Source: Marinobacter koreensis (lineage in GTDB: Bacteria > Pseudomonadota > Gammaproteobacteria > Pseudomonadales > Oleiphilaceae). Taken from it: a stretch of DNA of 64,000 nt. The stretch covers positions 310,001 to 374,000 of the forward strand of contig NZ_JAKZAJ010000003.1 of NCBI RefSeq assembly GCF_023156285.1, given 5' to 3'. Shown one piece after another: positions 54,029 to 63,950 of this stretch. Both the position numbers and the translations under genes were made by a program. Under the pieces are notes generated by a model. That model was given only the letters and a program-made list of their open reading frames with translations. It ran no database searches and was not told where the DNA came from. Position 1 is the first letter of the stretch; every line of letters starts with the position of its first letter.

Positions 54029-55525
54029 TTAATGGCCTGGCGATAGAAATCGGTAATCCTCTTCCCGGGCATGACGTGTGGCCAGACGGTAAGAGAAGGT
54101 GAAGCCCGGCCAGTTCACAGAGTTCCTGCCATTTTTATCGAGGTACCAGGAATGGCATCCCGCATTCCAGACCGAGGTTTCGAGGCCCTGCTGCACTTGC
54201 TCTGCAAAAGCATCTTGGGCTTCTGCGCGGACATCCATTGCTGTACCCGGGTGCTTTTCCAGCTTTTTCAGACAATCCATAACGTATTGGAACTGGGATT
54301 CCAGCATGTACACGATGGAATTGTGCGCGAGGTTGGTATTGGGTCCGTACAGCATGAAGAAATTGGGGAATCCACTGACGGCGATCCCTTTGTAGGCTTT
54401 GGCGCCGTCGCGCCAGGCCTCATTGATGGTCTTTCCGCCTCGGCCGGTAATGGCCATCGGTGCGAGAAATTCCGTCGCGCGGAAGCCGGTGGCCAGGATA
54501 ATGGCGTCTACGGGGTAGTGATGTCCGGAGGTGGTAGTGATGCCATCCGGCACGAGCCTCTCAATGCCGTCAGTGATCAGATCGACGTTCGGGCGATTAA
54601 TGGCCGGATACCAGTCGTTGGAAATGAGGATCCGTTTGCAGCCGATCTGGTAGTCCGGAATGATTTTCCTGAGCTTGACCGGGTCGGAGACATGTTTGCG
54701 AGCTTCCCGACGCGCTTGCCAGGCAAAGACATCCAGCAGTCTGTTGAACCGGGTAAAGGCCAGGGCACGACTCTCGTTTTTCCAGTAGATCAGGTACCGA
54801 TAGAGTCGGTCCCAGGCGGGCAGGTGCCGAAATAGCCAGTGTTCCAGTGACGAAAATGGGCGGTCGAGTTTGGGCAGGACCCAGGCGGCACTGCGCTGAA
54901 AGAGATACAGGCGGTCGACCTGCCTGGCGATCTCCGGGACAAACTGTATGGCACTGGCGCCGGTTCCGATGACCGCTACGCGCTTGCCTTCCAGGTTGTA
55001 GTCGTGGTTCCAGCGTGCGGAATGGAACAGGGTACCTTCAAACCTGTCCAGGCCTTCGATATCGGGAAAGGCGGGCTGGTTCAGCTGGCCAGTGGCGGTG
55101 ATCAGAATGTCGGCGCGAAGCCTGGTTTCGTCCGAGAGGCCGATGTGCCAGACATTCGCTGACGAATCAAACTCCGCCCGTGCCACTTCACTGTTAAACC
55201 GGATATGGCCCTTTAATCCGTATTTTTCGACGCAGTGCTCCATGTAGCCGAGAATTTCCCGCTGCAGACCAAACTTTCTGGACCAGTCGTGTTTGGGTTC
55301 GAATGAGTAGGAGTAGAAGTGGGACTGAACATCGCAGGCTGCGCCGGGGTAGGTATTGTCCCGCCAGGTCCCGCCAATCCGATCGGATTTTTCCAGCAGT
55401 GTCAGATGATGATACCCGGCCTCCTTGAGTTTGATAGCCATGCCCAGGCCGCCAAAGCCGGTTCCGATGATAACGATGGAGGGGGAGTCAGGGGCTGAAG
55501 CAGGCATATCCGGGGACGCTCTCAT
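54029..55525 (-). CDS. Baeyer-Villiger-type flavin monooxygenase
   Basis: A 498-residue FAD/NADPH monooxygenase. FAD motif IVIIGTGFGGLGMAIKLKEAG near residue 18, then TYPGAACDVQSHFYSYSF, the Baeyer-Villiger fingerprint FEGTLFHSARW (FxGxxxHxxxW), and a NADPH motif VAVIGTGASAIQ. It would insert oxygen next to a ketone to make an ester or lactone, or oxidise a soft heteroatom. The substrate is unknown; such enzymes are common in oil-degrading marine bacteria. The start at 55525 has only a distant ribosome site. It sits alone between the GntR and LysR genes. Confidence 0.87.
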   Translation of the reverse strand: MRASPDMPASAPDSPSIVIIGTGFGGLGMAIKLKEAGYHHLTLLEKSDRIGGTWRDNTYPGAACDVQSHFYSYSFEPKHDWSRKFGLQREILGYMEHCVEKYGLKGHIRFNSEVARAEFDSSANVWHIGLSDETRLRADILITATGQLNQPAFPDIEGLDRFEGTLFHSARWNHDYNLEGKRVAVIGTGASAIQFVPEIARQVDRLYLFQRSAAWVLPKLDRPFSSLEHWLFRHLPAWDRLYRYLIYWKNESRALAFTRFNRLLDVFAWQARREARKHVSDPVKLRKIIPDYQIGCKRILISNDWYPAINRPNVDLITDGIERLVPDGITTTSGHHYPVDAIILATGFRATEFLAPMAITGRGGKTINEAWRDGAKAYKGIAVSGFPNFFMLYGPNTNLAHNSIVYMLESQFQYVMDCLKKLEKHPGTAMDVRAEAQDAFAEQVQQGLETSVWNAGCHSWYLDKNGRNSVNWPGFTFSYRLATRHAREEDYRFLSPGH

Positions 55526-55614
55526 ACAATTTTGATGGTGTCCCCAGTATAGGATTCGTCCCGGCGCATAGCCTATGACCGTAACCGCCAGAAAAGATGG
55601 TCAGAAAGCCCAGT

Positions 55615-56517
55615 TTACGCAGGTTCCGGCGCGAAGGTCAGGAGCTCTTCGGCGGGTTGGGTGAGCAGTTGTGTCACCAGTGCCTGCTGGAACTGCCGAC
55701 GGATGCTGATGGCGTAGAATTCTTCGAAAACACCGGGCAGGGCTCCGTAGTCCTCGAGAACGCCGGTCTTGAGCTCGTCCCGGACAACCACTCGAGGTAG
55801 CACGGCAAAGTGTCCCGTGTCCCGTGTCAGAAGGCGCATCATGGCCATGTCATCCACCTCGGCGATGATCGTCGGGTAGATGCCATGGTATTCACAGAGC
55901 TGGTCGAATGCCTGTCGGATATGACTGTCCGGGCCTGGCACAATCAGGGTTCTGCCATTAAGTGAACGTGGAACGTCCGCCATGTCGGCACCCGGCGGCC
56001 CGATCACGCTCACGGGTTGTCTGGCGAGTCGCCGTGAGCGCAGCGGGTTCTGCTCGTCGCCCTGGACCGGCTGGTTTGACAGAATGAGGTCAAGCCGGTG
56101 TGCCGACAGGCGTCGGAGCAGGTCGTCGAGGCTGCCGCTCTGGAGCTTCAGGTCGAGATCCTTTCGGCCGAGCAGGGGGCGAAGAAATCCCTCCTGGAAA
56201 TTCCGGGACAGCGTCGCCACGGCGCCGACTTTCAACACATCCCGTTTGGCGAGCATGCCGGAGCGAAACAGTTCGCCCAGTTCCTCTCCCTGCTGGAAAA
56301 TGGATTCGGCGTAGCTGAAGGCGAGGCGACCGGCCTCGGAGAGTTTGAGACGACGGCCTTCCCGGATGAACAGATCGTGGCCGAGGCTCTCCTCCAGTTT
56401 CCGGATCTGGCCAGACAGTGCGGATTGGGAAATGTGCAGGGATTCTGCGGCCCGTGTCAGGTGGCCAACCCGGGCGACCGTCCAGAAATAGTACAAGTGA
56501 TGGTAATTCAGACGCAT
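55615..56517 (-). CDS. LysR-family regulator (NhaR-like) divergent from dabBA
   Basis: A 300-residue LysR regulator. The helix-turn-helix (YFWTVARVGHLTRAAESLHISQSALSGQIRKLEE) carries the LNYHHLYYFW opening of the NhaR branch. The C-terminal effector domain is normal in length. It is transcribed away from dabB with 128 bases between starts, and a perfect inverted repeat lies in that gap, so it most likely controls dabB-dabA. The inducer is unknown; bicarbonate/CO2 or sodium-related signals are only guesses. GGAGG precedes the ATG by about ten bases. Confidence 0.9.
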   Translation of the reverse strand: MRLNYHHLYYFWTVARVGHLTRAAESLHISQSALSGQIRKLEESLGHDLFIREGRRLKLSEAGRLAFSYAESIFQQGEELGELFRSGMLAKRDVLKVGAVATLSRNFQEGFLRPLLGRKDLDLKLQSGSLDDLLRRLSAHRLDLILSNQPVQGDEQNPLRSRRLARQPVSVIGPPGADMADVPRSLNGRTLIVPGPDSHIRQAFDQLCEYHGIYPTIIAEVDDMAMMRLLTRDTGHFAVLPRVVVRDELKTGVLEDYGALPGVFEEFYAISIRRQFQQALVTQLLTQPAEELLTFAPEPA

Positions 56518-56564
56518 GGCTGGCGGCCTCCGACCCGTCTATTGCACTTTGTTCTCTTTAAGTG

Positions 56565-56589
56565 AATGGTTTGATACTTATAAACCATT
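56565..56589. promoter_or_regulatory. LysR-type operator between regulator and dabB
   Basis: AATGGTTT (56565-56572), 9-base AT-rich spacer, AAACCATT (56582-56589): a perfect palindrome that contains a T-N11-A core as required for LysR-family boxes. It lies about 48 bases upstream of the regulator gene and 56 bases before dabB, a position fitting control of both. Confidence 0.7.
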
Positions 56590-56645
56590 TTTAAGAACGT
56601 GTCATTCCCGGCACAGTATCGTCGACGACAAACCGGGAGTGAATC

Positions 56646-58262
56646 ATGGCTCAACCTATCAACTATCTGTCTCTAGCCACCCTCATCGTGTGGCTGGCAG
56701 CGCCCTTGAGTGTCTTTGTTCTGGCACTGCTTTGTCAGTGGTTTCGCAGCCCTCTTAAAGCGGAGCACTGCTGGCGCATCGCCGAAGGCGTGATCCTGTT
56801 CGCAATGGCCGGTGCAGCCCTGGTTGGGGGGATGCTGATTCTTGATGGCTGGCTGGCTGATACAGCCTTGCTTGAGACCGGACGTAACCTGGGTGTTTAC
56901 CCGGCGGGCCTGGCCGTATGGATGTCCCTGATGGTGGCGTTCATTGGCTGGATCATTCTCCGCTATGCCCGGGATTACCTCAGGGGTGACCCGGCACGGG
57001 AGGTTTTCCTGCCCTGGTTTTTGACGACTCTGGCGTGTGTTCAGGTGCTGGTCATCACAGACCACCTGCTGATTCTGGCTGGCGCGTGGATTGGCGTGAG
57101 CCTGTCTCTGCATCAACTGCTCACGCTGTATCCGGATCGTCCTCAGGCGCGAATGGCCGCCGCTCAGAAATTTATCGCCAGTCGGCTCGGGGATGCCTGT
57201 GTTATTGCGGGTGTTCTGCTGATCGCGAATTACTACGGGAGCTTCCACCTTCAGGATCTTGATCCTGCGCTGGTGCAGAATCCGAACGGGGCCGGAGGCC
57301 TCCAGGCGGCATCTGTGCTTCTGGCGCTGGCCGCAGCCATCAAATGCGCCCAGGTACCATTCCATGGCTGGTTGCTGCGGGTGATGGAAGCACCCACACC
57401 GGTTTCGGCACTGCTCCATGCCGGTATCATCAATCTGGGTGGGTTCCTCTGGCTGCGACTCTTTCCGCTATTTGAGGGATTCACGTACGGCCACGCCGTT
57501 CTGCTGGTCGTTGGCGGCGGTACGGCGCTGGTCGCGGTTTTGACCATGATGACTCAGGTATCGGTGAAACACGCACTGGCGTGGTCCACCATCGCACAAA
57601 TGGGCTTCATGCTGTTCGAAATTGCGCTTGGCGCCTACGCCCTGGCCGCACTCCACCTGCTGGCGCATTCGCTTTACAAGGCGCATTCCTTCCTGGCCTC
57701 AGGCCGTACGGTCAAGGTCGCCGCAAGAGTGTCCGAGCCTGGCCGTCTTCATATTCCGGTTTTCGCCCTGGCGATGACCTGTGGTGTGCTGGCTGGCGGG
57801 GCGCTGTGGCTCTGGCCAGGCCTGGTTGAAGGTAAATCCGTACTGGCGGGACTGCTCATACTGGCGGTGGTCAATCTCGTTCTGGGGATTCCGGCGGTTG
57901 CCAGTATGAAGAGTCGCCTGCTGATGGCCGGTCTTGCGCTTGCACTGCTCCCGCTCTACGCGGCGCTTCACATGATCGTCAGTCCGGCACTGTCGTCCGG
58001 TACGGAAATGGTACTGCCCGCTGCGGCGACCATCGGTGGTTGGCTCATTCTGGCCACGCTTACCGCACTGTCCATCCTGGTGGTGTACTTCGGCCACTCA
58101 GGGATCGGGCGCACGCTGCACGCTTCTTTCAGCCAGGGACTCTTCCTTGAACAACCGTTCGAACACCTGACCCGTAGGCTGGCCAGTCGGGCGCTGAATG
58201 CCCCGACCTCAGGCCGCCACCACCTGACCGGGTATCCGGTTACCGCAGGAGACCACTCATGA
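56646..58262 (+). CDS. dabB: Inorganic carbon transporter subunit DabB
   Basis: A 538-residue membrane protein of the NuoL/MrpA proton-channel family with about 13-14 helices. Typical antiporter residues are visible in FLPWFLTTLACVQVLV, PFHGWLLRVMEAPTPVSALLHAGIINLGG and HALAWSTIAQMGFMLF, the latter two hallmarks of complex-I-like subunits. Next to dabA it forms the DAB complex, which hydrates CO2 to bicarbonate vectorially using the ion gradient. ATG 56646 has GGGAG upstream. It overlaps dabA by 4 bases. Confidence 0.92.
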   Translation: MAQPINYLSLATLIVWLAAPLSVFVLALLCQWFRSPLKAEHCWRIAEGVILFAMAGAALVGGMLILDGWLADTALLETGRNLGVYPAGLAVWMSLMVAFIGWIILRYARDYLRGDPAREVFLPWFLTTLACVQVLVITDHLLILAGAWIGVSLSLHQLLTLYPDRPQARMAAAQKFIASRLGDACVIAGVLLIANYYGSFHLQDLDPALVQNPNGAGGLQAASVLLALAAAIKCAQVPFHGWLLRVMEAPTPVSALLHAGIINLGGFLWLRLFPLFEGFTYGHAVLLVVGGGTALVAVLTMMTQVSVKHALAWSTIAQMGFMLFEIALGAYALAALHLLAHSLYKAHSFLASGRTVKVAARVSEPGRLHIPVFALAMTCGVLAGGALWLWPGLVEGKSVLAGLLILAVVNLVLGIPAVASMKSRLLMAGLALALLPLYAALHMIVSPALSSGTEMVLPAAATIGGWLILATLTALSILVVYFGHSGIGRTLHASFSQGLFLEQPFEHLTRRLASRALNAPTSGRHHLTGYPVTAGDHS

Positions 58263-60691
58263 ACGCCAAGGTGCCCATGACGCTATCGATGAACAGTATT
58301 TCGTTGATGTCCGAGGTCTGCGAAACCATCGCGCCCACCTGGCCCCTGGATCGCTGGATTGCGGTTAATCCCTGGTGGGGGTTGCGTCAGCTGAGCGCCG
58401 TGGATGCGGCCGAAACAGTGGCGCGCAACGCCGGTGTCGATGTTCTCATGCCGTTTCACTTCTATCGGACTGCCTGGGAAGGTGGGCGCATCCGCGAGGA
58501 GGATCTCAGGGCCGCGCTCTCCGAGCAGGACCACAGTGCGACGCTGGAGCGCCTGGTTGCATCTCTGGACCAGGATGACCCGATCAACTCCGAGGCCATC
58601 TCGGCGATGGAACACCTTCCCGAAACCAAAGGTCGATCGCCGGCCATCGAGTTGATCCAGGAGCAGATCGGTCGGGCTTGTGCGAGCTACTTTGATCAGA
58701 GGCAGGCCCGTTGGAACCGTCAAAGCAAAGATCACGGGCTATACGCCCATTGGCGGGACCTCGTTGCGCGTGACCCAATGATCTGGAGAAATACAGGAAT
58801 TCCTCGGCCGAAGCAGCTGGGTGAGCGTCTGCCACAGTCCTGGGAAGAGAGTGCAGTGTGGGCAGCGGAAGGACTTGATCTGTCCGAGCCCGAATTCCGG
58901 GCACTGGCTCAAAGGCATCTTTATGGACTGATTGGCTGGGCCTCCTGGTGCCGAGGTGTGGACTGGCGCGAAATGCTTGAAGGCCGCGACTCATTCACCT
59001 GTTGTGAGCTTCTGACGATTTTCCTCGCATGGGAACGTTGGGCAACCGAAGCGCTCCCGGTGGAGGGAAAAGCCACATTGCAGAGAGCGCGCAAGCGCCA
59101 TCGGGACCGGGAAACTGGTCCGGATACAGCCCGCTGGGTCTGGCAAAGGGCCTATGAGCTGGCCTGGAAAAGGAGCCTGGAACAGAAGCTCAAATCTGCC
59201 GCCAACCTGAACACCGGGAAACTGACACCCGCGGTCCAGGCGGTATTCTGCATCGACGTTCGATCCGAGGTGATCCGTCGTCATCTGGAAGCCGGTCGAC
59301 CAGGCATTCAGACGCTGGGATTCGCGGGCTTTTTCGGAATTCCGGTGACGCATCAGAAGCCGGGCCCCGGCGATGAGGAGCCCAGGCTCCCGGGCCTGTT
59401 GGCACCCCGTTACCGGTTCAACGAGATGGTTGGCACGAATGAAGAGAATCTGCAGCTCAACCGTCGCCTGGATCAGCGTGAAATGAACCGGGAGACGGTC
59501 CGTCGCGCGAAATACAGCAGCCTGTCGACCTTCACGCTGGTGGAAACCACCGGGCTGGCCTGGGGCTGGAAACTGGTAAGGGACAGTCTGAATCGCAATG
59601 GATCCCGTTCGAAACCGGATCAGGGTGAGGCTCATGGGCGACTGCATCACGTCCACGGGGGTGACCCGGTCGGAGATCTGGAACGGATAGACCTGGCTGA
59701 AAATCTTCTCAGAGGCATGTCTCTGACAGACCATTTCGCCAGTCTGCTCCTGTTCGTCGGTCATGGCAGCCACACCGACAATAATCCCAACGAGGCCGGT
59801 CTCGCTTGCGGCGCCTGTGGGGGCAAAAACGGGGGAGTCAATGCCCGCATTGCCGCGGAACTGATCAACGATCGCGCCGTCAGAGCCGGGCTCGTCGCCC
59901 GGGGGATACAGATTCCGGATTTCTGCCACGCGGTGGCCGCGGAGCACTGTACGGTCACAGACCGGGTCCGGATACTCGACAGGCACACGGTGCCGGATTC
60001 GCATCTCATCCGGTTGCAGGAGCTGGAGGAAGCCCTCGCGGATGCCGGCCAGGCCGCCCGGAGGGAGCGGGCTTGTGCTCTTGGCCTGAATGGGCTCTCG
60101 GACGATGGCCTTTTGAAGGCGGTGGAGAAGCGTACGGTGAACTGGGCCGAGGTCCGTCCCGAATGGGGATTGGCGAACAATGCGGCGATCATCTTTGCAA
60201 AACGTTCCCGCAGTCGGGGCACGGACCTTGGCGGACGCTGCTTCCTGCACGATTACGATCCGGACAGGGATCCGGAAGGCAAGATCCTGGCGGGGTTGAT
60301 GACCGCACCCATGGTTGTCGCCAACTGGATCAATCTGCAGTACTACGCGTCCGTCGTGTCACCGGAGGTGTACGGTGCCGGCAACAAGCTTCTGCATTCT
60401 GTGGTTGGCGGGAATATCGGTGTCATTGAGGGCAATGGCGCCGATTTGCGAATCGGTTTGCCGATCCAGTCGGTGCATGACGGACGCCATTGGCGTCACG
60501 AACCGATGCGCCTGACGGTAGTGATCGATGCGCCGGAGACGCGAATTCGCCAGATACTGAATGATCACGACGACGTCGCAGCTCTTGTCCGGAATCAGTG
60601 GCTCTGGCTGTACCGCCTCGGTGCCGATGGCGAACTGGTGGCCGTCGAGGAGCCGGGGATCAATACCGAAGCAGGGCAGAGCCCCATGTGA
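58259..60691 (+). CDS. dabA: Inorganic carbon transporter subunit DabA (DUF2309, UPF0753)
   Basis: An 810-residue, mostly soluble protein with a beta-carbonic-anhydrase-like zinc site. The ligands are readable: C331 and D333 in [18 protein letters not shown]502 in [11 protein letters not shown] and C517 in LACGACGG, with the same spacing as in characterised DabA proteins. It catalyses energy-coupled CO2 hydration with DabB. It is co-translated with dabB (ATGA). No carbonic anhydrase, RuBisCO or carboxysome gene is in the window, so this is likely CO2/bicarbonate supply in a heterotroph. The 3' end overlaps fabH by 32 bases in the opposite direction. Confidence 0.95.
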   Translation: MNAKVPMTLSMNSISLMSEVCETIAPTWPLDRWIAVNPWWGLRQLSAVDAAETVARNAGVDVLMPFHFYRTAWEGGRIREEDLRAALSEQDHSATLERLVASLDQDDPINSEAISAMEHLPETKGRSPAIELIQEQIGRACASYFDQRQARWNRQSKDHGLYAHWRDLVARDPMIWRNTGIPRPKQLGERLPQSWEESAVWAAEGLDLSEPEFRALAQRHLYGLIGWASWCRGVDWREMLEGRDSFTCCELLTIFLAWERWATEALPVEGKATLQRARKRHRDRETGPDTARWVWQRAYELAWKRSLEQKLKSAANLNTGKLTPAVQAVFCIDVRSEVIRRHLEAGRPGIQTLGFAGFFGIPVTHQKPGPGDEEPRLPGLLAPRYRFNEMVGTNEENLQLNRRLDQREMNRETVRRAKYSSLSTFTLVETTGLAWGWKLVRDSLNRNGSRSKPDQGEAHGRLHHVHGGDPVGDLERIDLAENLLRGMSLTDHFASLLLFVGHGSHTDNNPNEAGLACGACGGKNGGVNARIAAELINDRAVRAGLVARGIQIPDFCHAVAAEHCTVTDRVRILDRHTVPDSHLIRLQELEEALADAGQAARRERACALGLNGLSDDGLLKAVEKRTVNWAEVRPEWGLANNAAIIFAKRSRSRGTDLGGRCFLHDYDPDRDPEGKILAGLMTAPMVVANWINLQYYASVVSPEVYGAGNKLLHSVVGGNIGVIEGNGADLRIGLPIQSVHDGRHWRHEPMRLTVVIDAPETRIRQILNDHDDVAALVRNQWLWLYRLGADGELVAVEEPGINTEAGQSPM

Positions 60692-61628
60692 AACCGCCGC
60701 CGAAGGCCTCGAGAAGCACGGTCTCTCCTCGCTGGATTCTGCCGTCCCTGACGGCGGCATCCAGTGCGAGGGGGATGGAGGCGGCCGAGGTGTTACCGTG
60801 CTTGTTCACGGTAACCACCACCCGGTCCATGCCGAGCTTCAATTTTTTGGCGGTGGCAGAAATGATGCGCAGGTTGGCCTGATGCGGCACCAGCCAGTCA
60901 ACGTCGGACTTTTTAAGATTGTTGGCGGCGAGGGTCTCGTCGACAATTTTACCGAGGGTGTTCACGGCTACCTTGAACACCTCGTTACCCTTCATCTCAA
61001 CAAAGGCCTGACCGGCCTTGACCCTATCGAAACCGTCCGCGATGCCGCAGGGAACGTGCAAGAGGTCTTCGTACTGGCCGTCTGCATGAATGTGTGTGGA
61101 CAGAATGCCGGTCTCTTCGTTGGCCTCGAGCACGACAGCGCCTGCGCCATCGCCGAACAGGACGCAGGTCCCCCGGTCTTCCCAGTTGACGATCCGGGAA
61201 AACACTTCCGCGCCAATCACCAGAGCCCGCTTGCTGCTGCCGGTCTTGATGAACTTGTCGGCGACGGAGAGGGCATAGACGAAACCGCTACACACGGCCT
61301 GGATGTCGAAGGCCGGACAGCCATGAATGTCCAGGCGGGCCTGCAGGATGCAGGCGGAACTCGGGAAGATCTTGTCAGGGGTGGAGGTTGCAAACACGAT
61401 CAGGTCGATATCGTCGGGCTTGAGTCCTGCCGCTTCTATTGCTCGCCGCGACGCCTGCTCGGCGAGATCCACGGTGGTTTCGCCATCCGCTGCAATGTGT
61501 CTCTGCTCGATACCGGTGCGTTCCTGAATCCATTCATCCGTGGTATCGACCATCGACTCCATGTCCTTATTGGTCAGGACTTTTTCCGGAAGATAGGAGC
61601 CAGTGCCGATGATACGGGCGTAGGTCAT
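60660..61628 (-). CDS. fabH: 3-oxoacyl-ACP synthase III (FabH-type)
   Basis: A 322-residue ketosynthase with the Cys-His-Asn triad: C113 in QAVCSGF, H249 in VPHQANLRI and N279 in KHGNTSAAS. It condenses acetyl-CoA (or other acyl-CoA) with malonyl-ACP to start fatty-acid synthesis. It is a lone gene, not in a fab cluster; its stop codon lies inside the end of dabA on the opposite strand. Start at 61628, [15 protein letters not shown], is standard. Chain-starter specificity cannot be read from sequence. Confidence 0.94.
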   Translation of the reverse strand: MTYARIIGTGSYLPEKVLTNKDMESMVDTTDEWIQERTGIEQRHIAADGETTVDLAEQASRRAIEAAGLKPDDIDLIVFATSTPDKIFPSSACILQARLDIHGCPAFDIQAVCSGFVYALSVADKFIKTGSSKRALVIGAEVFSRIVNWEDRGTCVLFGDGAGAVVLEANEETGILSTHIHADGQYEDLLHVPCGIADGFDRVKAGQAFVEMKGNEVFKVAVNTLGKIVDETLAANNLKKSDVDWLVPHQANLRIISATAKKLKLGMDRVVVTVNKHGNTSAASIPLALDAAVRDGRIQRGETVLLEAFGGGFTWGSALLRY

Positions 61629-61815
61629 GCGTTGGATTCCTCAGATGAACGGTATTTCTGTCGGGCTACAGCGAGCCAATACCAACATCCTATAAGCTTT
61701 GGCCCGATGGGGGCATTAGCGATTTGTCAAAGACCGCCCTGAACTTGACCATCTCTACTATGATGAAGGTGGAGCAGAACGCTCCTTAATGACCAAGATA
61801 CGGAGGCTAATAACG

Positions 61816-62058
61816 ATGGGTATTACCAGCCATGAACTCCACAAGGAATTTCCGCAGTTCAGGGACAGGATTGAAGAACTGAAGGCCAGCGACACCGGGT
61901 TCAGCGAAAAGCTGACTCGCTATACCGAGTTGGACCAGGAAATAGAAGGGCTGGAAAAGAGGGAAGGACCCATTGGCGATGACAAGATGCATCGACTGAA
62001 GCAATGGAGAGCTCAGTTGAAGGACGAACTCTACGCCAGGCTGGCGAACGGTCAGTAG
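61816..62058 (+). CDS. YdcH/DUF465-family small protein
   Basis: An 80-residue helical protein of the YdcH family: HELHKEFPQFRDRIEELKASD followed by a coil-forming TELDQEIEGLEKREGPIGDDKMHRLK, and a KxxLKDEL-type end (QLKDELYARL). Function unknown across the family. ATG 61816 with GGAGG nine bases upstream is clearly better than the frame's first codon at 61789. Single gene between fabH and a lipoprotein gene. Confidence 0.9.
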   Translation: MGITSHELHKEFPQFRDRIEELKASDTGFSEKLTRYTELDQEIEGLEKREGPIGDDKMHRLKQWRAQLKDELYARLANGQ

Positions 62059-62248
62059 GGCATTCCGGTTGTGGCGCCCGTACCACCGCGGGCGTCACCT
62101 TGAAGTGGTTTCTCCGCAATCTCATTTCCCCTTGGCGCATCCGCGCATCGATTTTCCTACAGGGCTCACGTTCCGTGGTTGCCATTCGTGATCTAATGGC
62201 GCGCAAAAATAATACGTATATGACGCGAATGACTCAGGGAGATCGGCC

Positions 62249-62839
62249 ATGAAGGGCTTAAAGAACCTAACTTTTTTTATAAGGTTTTCACTGTTAGTAT
62301 CTGTATTATCAGCTTTTATCTCGGGCTGCATGCCTGGAACCATTGAAACCGCTGTCGGGACCGGGTTTGTTTACGAGCAGAAGCAGAATTACGCCCATCA
62401 GCACGACGTTGAAAAGGCGGTAGACGCGTATATCAAGGATCACGCGGATTCGCCCTGTGAGAATGGGGAAGACCGGGTCATCGATTCAGCGGTCGAAATC
62501 ATCAAGAAATACCGACTCACCGGCTTTGATGAGGTCCTTGGCCGGCTCGAAACCATCTATAAGGATCAGAGCCAACCCGATGCCGTCAGGGCCGCAGCGC
62601 TGTATAACATGGCTATCCTGCATTCACGGCGGGATGAGGGGGCAGACCGGGTGATTGCGCGGGAATATTTCAAACGCCTTTACGTAGAATTCCCCAATCA
62701 TTACCGATGCATTTTCGAGGATTCCGCCTGGCGGGATCGTATGATCGAAAAGCAGCTTTTGCTCCCGGGTGAGACGGTTGAATCCTTCCTGGAAGAGGCC
62801 CGTAAGGAAGTGGAGGCGCGCCAATCGAAAGAGCGATAG
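62249..62839 (+). CDS. Lipoprotein with TPR-like helical repeats
   Basis: A 196-residue protein with a lipoprotein signal (FSLLVSVLSAFISGC) and a helical body: AVDAYIKDHADSP, IIKKYRLTGFDEVLGRLETIYKDQSQPDAVRAAALYNMAILHSRRDEGAD, which looks like Sel1/TPR-type repeats. It has no recognisable active site. Probably an outer-membrane or periplasmic protein of unknown role. The 190 bases before it are AT-richer and hold no gene; GGGAG lies eight bases before the ATG. Confidence 0.7.
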   Translation: MKGLKNLTFFIRFSLLVSVLSAFISGCMPGTIETAVGTGFVYEQKQNYAHQHDVEKAVDAYIKDHADSPCENGEDRVIDSAVEIIKKYRLTGFDEVLGRLETIYKDQSQPDAVRAAALYNMAILHSRRDEGADRVIAREYFKRLYVEFPNHYRCIFEDSAWRDRMIEKQLLLPGETVESFLEEARKEVEARQSKER

Positions 62840-62932
62840 CGTTGCTGTTTCCTGCACGGTCGATTGACATGAAAGCGGCGTAGCGATCTGCTACAATCGT
62901 ATTGTGTATTGGATAAGAGAGGTACGCTGACC

Positions 62933-63352
62933 ATGGCCAAAGCACAATCTCCGCTTCGCCTGGAAGCCGGCCTGGTTGAAAAGGCCACCCTGACTGGCCG
63001 ACAGATGCATCGGTCAACCGCCGAACAGATCGAGTACTGGGCCGAGATCGGGCAGCGTGTGTCGCGCGTTCTCAGCCCCGAGATGCTTACCCGTATCTGT
63101 TCCGGGCTGGCCAGGATTCAGATTGAAGCCATCAAAGGGGAGCCGGTTAATCCGGACGCGGTATTTGCGGCACTGGAGCAACGTCGGCAGAGCGGGGAGC
63201 TTGCGCGCCAGGTAACCGGTTCCCGGGTACGTTACCAGGCGTCTGCCTCGTCTCCAGGTTTGCTTGAGGAAATCGACGGGCTGGGCAACGTTCGCATCGG
63301 ACAATTCCTGGATGGTCGGTTTGTGCCTGAAGAAACCGAGGCAACTCTTTGA
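62933..63352 (+). CDS. ParD-like antitoxin
   Basis: A 139-residue protein. The N-terminal segment LRLEAGLVEKATLTGRQMHRSTAEQIEYWAEIGQRV matches the ParD-like antitoxin family (ribbon-helix-helix-like DNA-binding with the RSTAEQIEYWA core), while the C-terminal part (about 90-139) would wrap the toxin. It is translated into the next gene with a 4-base overlap. The antitoxin should neutralise the zeta-like partner and autoregulate the operon. ATG 62933 with GAGG about ten bases before is preferred over TTG 62909. Confidence 0.75.
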   Translation: MAKAQSPLRLEAGLVEKATLTGRQMHRSTAEQIEYWAEIGQRVSRVLSPEMLTRICSGLARIQIEAIKGEPVNPDAVFAALEQRRQSGELARQVTGSRVRYQASASSPGLLEEIDGLGNVRIGQFLDGRFVPEETEATL

Positions 63353-63927
63353 CCAAAAAGCAGTTATGGGTTGTCGTCGGCGGTAATGGTGCCGGCAAGA
63401 GCACGTTTTACCGCCTTTTCCTTGAGCCTTTGGGCATGCCGTTCGTCAACGCCGATGTGATCGCTCGGGAGATGTTTCCCGACGATCCGGAGGCCCACAG
63501 TTATGAGGCCGCCAGGCACGCCGATGCGATCCGCGAAGATATTATTGCCCAGGGCGGTAGCTTCTGTTTCGAGACGGTTTTTTCCCACGTGTCCAAAGTG
63601 GACTTCCTGGCAAAGGCCAGGGCCCTTGGCTATCAGATCATTCTGGTGGTGGTGCACGTATCGTCCGTCTCGCTCAACCGGGCTCGTATAGGCCAGAGGG
63701 TTGAAGAGGGCGGCCATTCGGTACCGGACGACAAGGTGGCAACCCGGATTCCCCGAACCCTGGATAATGTCCGAAAAGCGTTGCCGCTGTGTGATCAGGT
63801 TCGCTTCCTCGACAATTCCAGTGCACAAGCCCCCTTTATGCCCCTCGCTACGCTGGTAGAAGGCGAAACAACGTTCCTTATCGATTCGCCTCCGGAGTGG
63901 CTTTTGGATATTCTCGATCCGGACTGA
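63349..63927 (+). CDS. Zeta-toxin-like P-loop kinase
   Basis: A 192-residue P-loop protein: Walker A GGNGAGKSTFYRLF at about residue 11, then FVNADVIAREMF (a zeta-toxin-like substrate aspartate), SFCFETVFSHVSKVDFL and RIGQRVEEGGHSVPDDKV, all fitting the zeta-toxin/PezT group that phosphorylates UDP-N-acetylglucosamine or another small molecule. The start is TTG 63349 overlapping the antitoxin stop. Genes of this kind without toxicity exist, so toxin status is inferred from context. Confidence 0.78.
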   Translation: MTKKQLWVVVGGNGAGKSTFYRLFLEPLGMPFVNADVIAREMFPDDPEAHSYEAARHADAIREDIIAQGGSFCFETVFSHVSKVDFLAKARALGYQIILVVVHVSSVSLNRARIGQRVEEGGHSVPDDKVATRIPRTLDNVRKALPLCDQVRFLDNSSAQAPFMPLATLVEGETTFLIDSPPEWLLDILDPD

Positions 63928-63950
63928 ATCAACCCCCTCAGGAGCCTCAA

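Noticed and set aside
58991..60250. 419-codon open frame opposite dabA.
   Set aside because: Shadow of dabA, which carries the conserved zinc ligands.
60561..61742. 393-codon open frame opposite fabH and the dabA end.
   Set aside because: Shadow frame; fabH has its complete catalytic triad on the other strand.
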